This document shows, piece by piece, positions 63,359-64,000 of a stretch of 64,000 nt of DNA. How positions within the stretch are numbered: the first letter of the stretch is position 1; each line of letters starts with the position of its first letter. Made by a program: the position numbers and the translations under genes. This DNA is from Actinocorallia populi (GTDB lineage Bacteria > Actinomycetota > Actinomycetes > Streptosporangiales > Streptosporangiaceae): positions 124,001 through 188,000 of the forward strand of contig NZ_PVZV01000010.1 in the NCBI RefSeq assembly GCF_002995495.1. The letters run 5' to 3'. The notes under the pieces are model-generated. The model had not been told where the DNA came from. It did no database searches and saw only the letters and a list, made by a program, of their open reading frames with translations.

Positions 63359-64000
63359 TCACTTCAGGGCGGTGGGGTCCAGAGCCTCCTGAACGGCGAA
63401 CTGGGTCCGGTAGAGCTCGGCGTACAGGCCGCCGCGGGCCAGCAGCTCCTCGTGCCGGCCCCGGTCGGCGATCCGGCCGTCGGCGACGACCAGGATCTGG
63501 TCGGCCTCCCGGATGGTGGACAGCCGGTGCGCGATCACCAGCGAGGTGCGGCCGGCCAGCGCGGTGCCCAGCGCCCGCTGGACGGCGGCCTCGGACTCGG
63601 AGTCCAGATGGGCGGTCGCCTCGTCCAGCACCACCACGGCGGGGGCCTTGAGCAGCAGCCGGGCCAGCGCCATGCGCTGCTTCTCCCCGCCGGACAGCCG
63701 GTAGCCGCGGTCGCCGACCACGGTGTCCAGGCCCTCGGGCATGGCCTCGACCAGGTCGCGGACCTGGGCCCCCGCCAGCGCCTCCCACAACTCCTCGTCG
63801 GTGGCGCCGGGCCTGGCGTACAGGAGGTTGTTGCGGATGGTGTCGTGGAAGAGGTGGGCGTCCTGGGTGACCACGCCGACCGTGTCGTTCAGCGAGGCCA
63901 GCGTGAGGTCCCGCACGTCGCTGCCGCCGATGCGCACCGCCCCCTCGCTCACGTCGTACAGGCGCGAGACCAGGTGGGTCATGGTGCTCTTGCCCGCGCC
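63359..64000 (-). CDS. ABC exporter ATPase domain, 5' end beyond window
   Basis: The last 213 residues of a multidrug- or lipid-type ABC exporter are visible and the gene runs off the right edge. The first codons in view end the Walker A motif (GAGKSTM). VVTQDAHLFHDTIRNNLLYARPG forms the Q-loop region, LSGGEKQRMALARLLLKAPAVVVLDEATAHLD the signature and Walker B, and VIAHRLSTI the switch. A membrane domain is expected upstream. It is probably a half-transporter of the MdlB/MsbA type; the partner may lie outside the window. Confidence 0.95.
   Translation of the reverse strand, partial: GAGKSTMTHLVSRLYDVSEGAVRIGGSDVRDLTLASLNDTVGVVTQDAHLFHDTIRNNLLYARPGATDEELWEALAGAQVRDLVEAMPEGLDTVVGDRGYRLSGGEKQRMALARLLLKAPAVVVLDEATAHLDSESEAAVQRALGTALAGRTSLVIAHRLSTIREADQILVVADGRIADRGRHEELLARGGLYAELYRTQFAVQEALDPTALK

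Overview
The window is very GC-rich DNA with strongly G/C-biased third codon positions, frequent GTG and TTG starts and AGGAGG-type ribosome binding sites. The genes point to a filamentous actinomycete: F420-type luciferase-fold oxidoreductases, a glucosyl-3-phosphoglycerate synthase, a RamB-like regulator beside isocitrate lyase, tandem lipoprotein L,D-transpeptidases and a tricorn protease. I infer Streptosporangiales or a close relative. No rRNA, tRNA, CRISPR array or intact insertion sequence was seen.

Layout. 1-13.1 kb is a catabolic block built around CoA thioesters: acyl-CoA dehydrogenase (cut by the window edge), ArsR regulator, enoyl-CoA hydratase, a very short FAD oxidoreductase, LacI regulator, thiolase, 3-hydroxyacyl-CoA dehydrogenase, fused carboxyltransferase, an EthD-like small protein, a two-domain VOC protein, a MaoC pair, a metal-dependent amidohydrolase/decarboxylase and an F420-type oxidoreductase. 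Together these would dehydrogenate, hydrate, oxidise and cleave an acyl-CoA, with extra ring-type steps; the substrate is not evident. 13.4-20.1 kb carries a PP2C phosphatase and a four-gene peptide/nickel-type ABC importer in which the second permease and first ATPase are one protein. 20.3-23.5 kb is a lower-GC, gene-poor stretch with a frameshifted VanZ gene, a decayed copy of the 3' end of the neighbouring acyl-CoA dehydrogenase, a GntR fragment and a 23-codon peptide gene with a perfect ribosome binding site.

23.5-33 kb holds an intact acyl-CoA dehydrogenase, gpgS, a RamB-like regulator divergent from aceA (glyoxylate shunt), a three-gene ABC-2 exporter, and MscL with a C-terminal zinc ribbon. 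33-42 kb is mixed housekeeping: small proteins, aldehyde dehydrogenase, VOC, F420-type oxidoreductase, a MerR regulator overlapping a methyltransferase tail to tail, a DedA protein, a PucR regulator divergent from a class II aldolase, and an HNH nuclease. 42.4-46.9 kb is a ROK-regulated xylose-type ABC import operon.

47-54 kb encodes a tricorn protease, a double GNAT protein and two translationally coupled L,D-transpeptidases. 54-64 kb has membrane proteins, FadD-type acyl-CoA synthetase divergent from a POT peptide transporter across two back-to-back perfect 16-bp palindromes, a di-iron-like hydrolase, a CBS protein, a sulfotransferase, a lipoprotein and an ABC exporter ATPase cut by the right edge. 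Themes are fatty-acid and acyl-CoA use (two acyl-CoA dehydrogenases, FadD, aceA with its regulator) and cell-envelope maintenance. Many long open frames antisense to these genes are high-GC artefacts and are left out.
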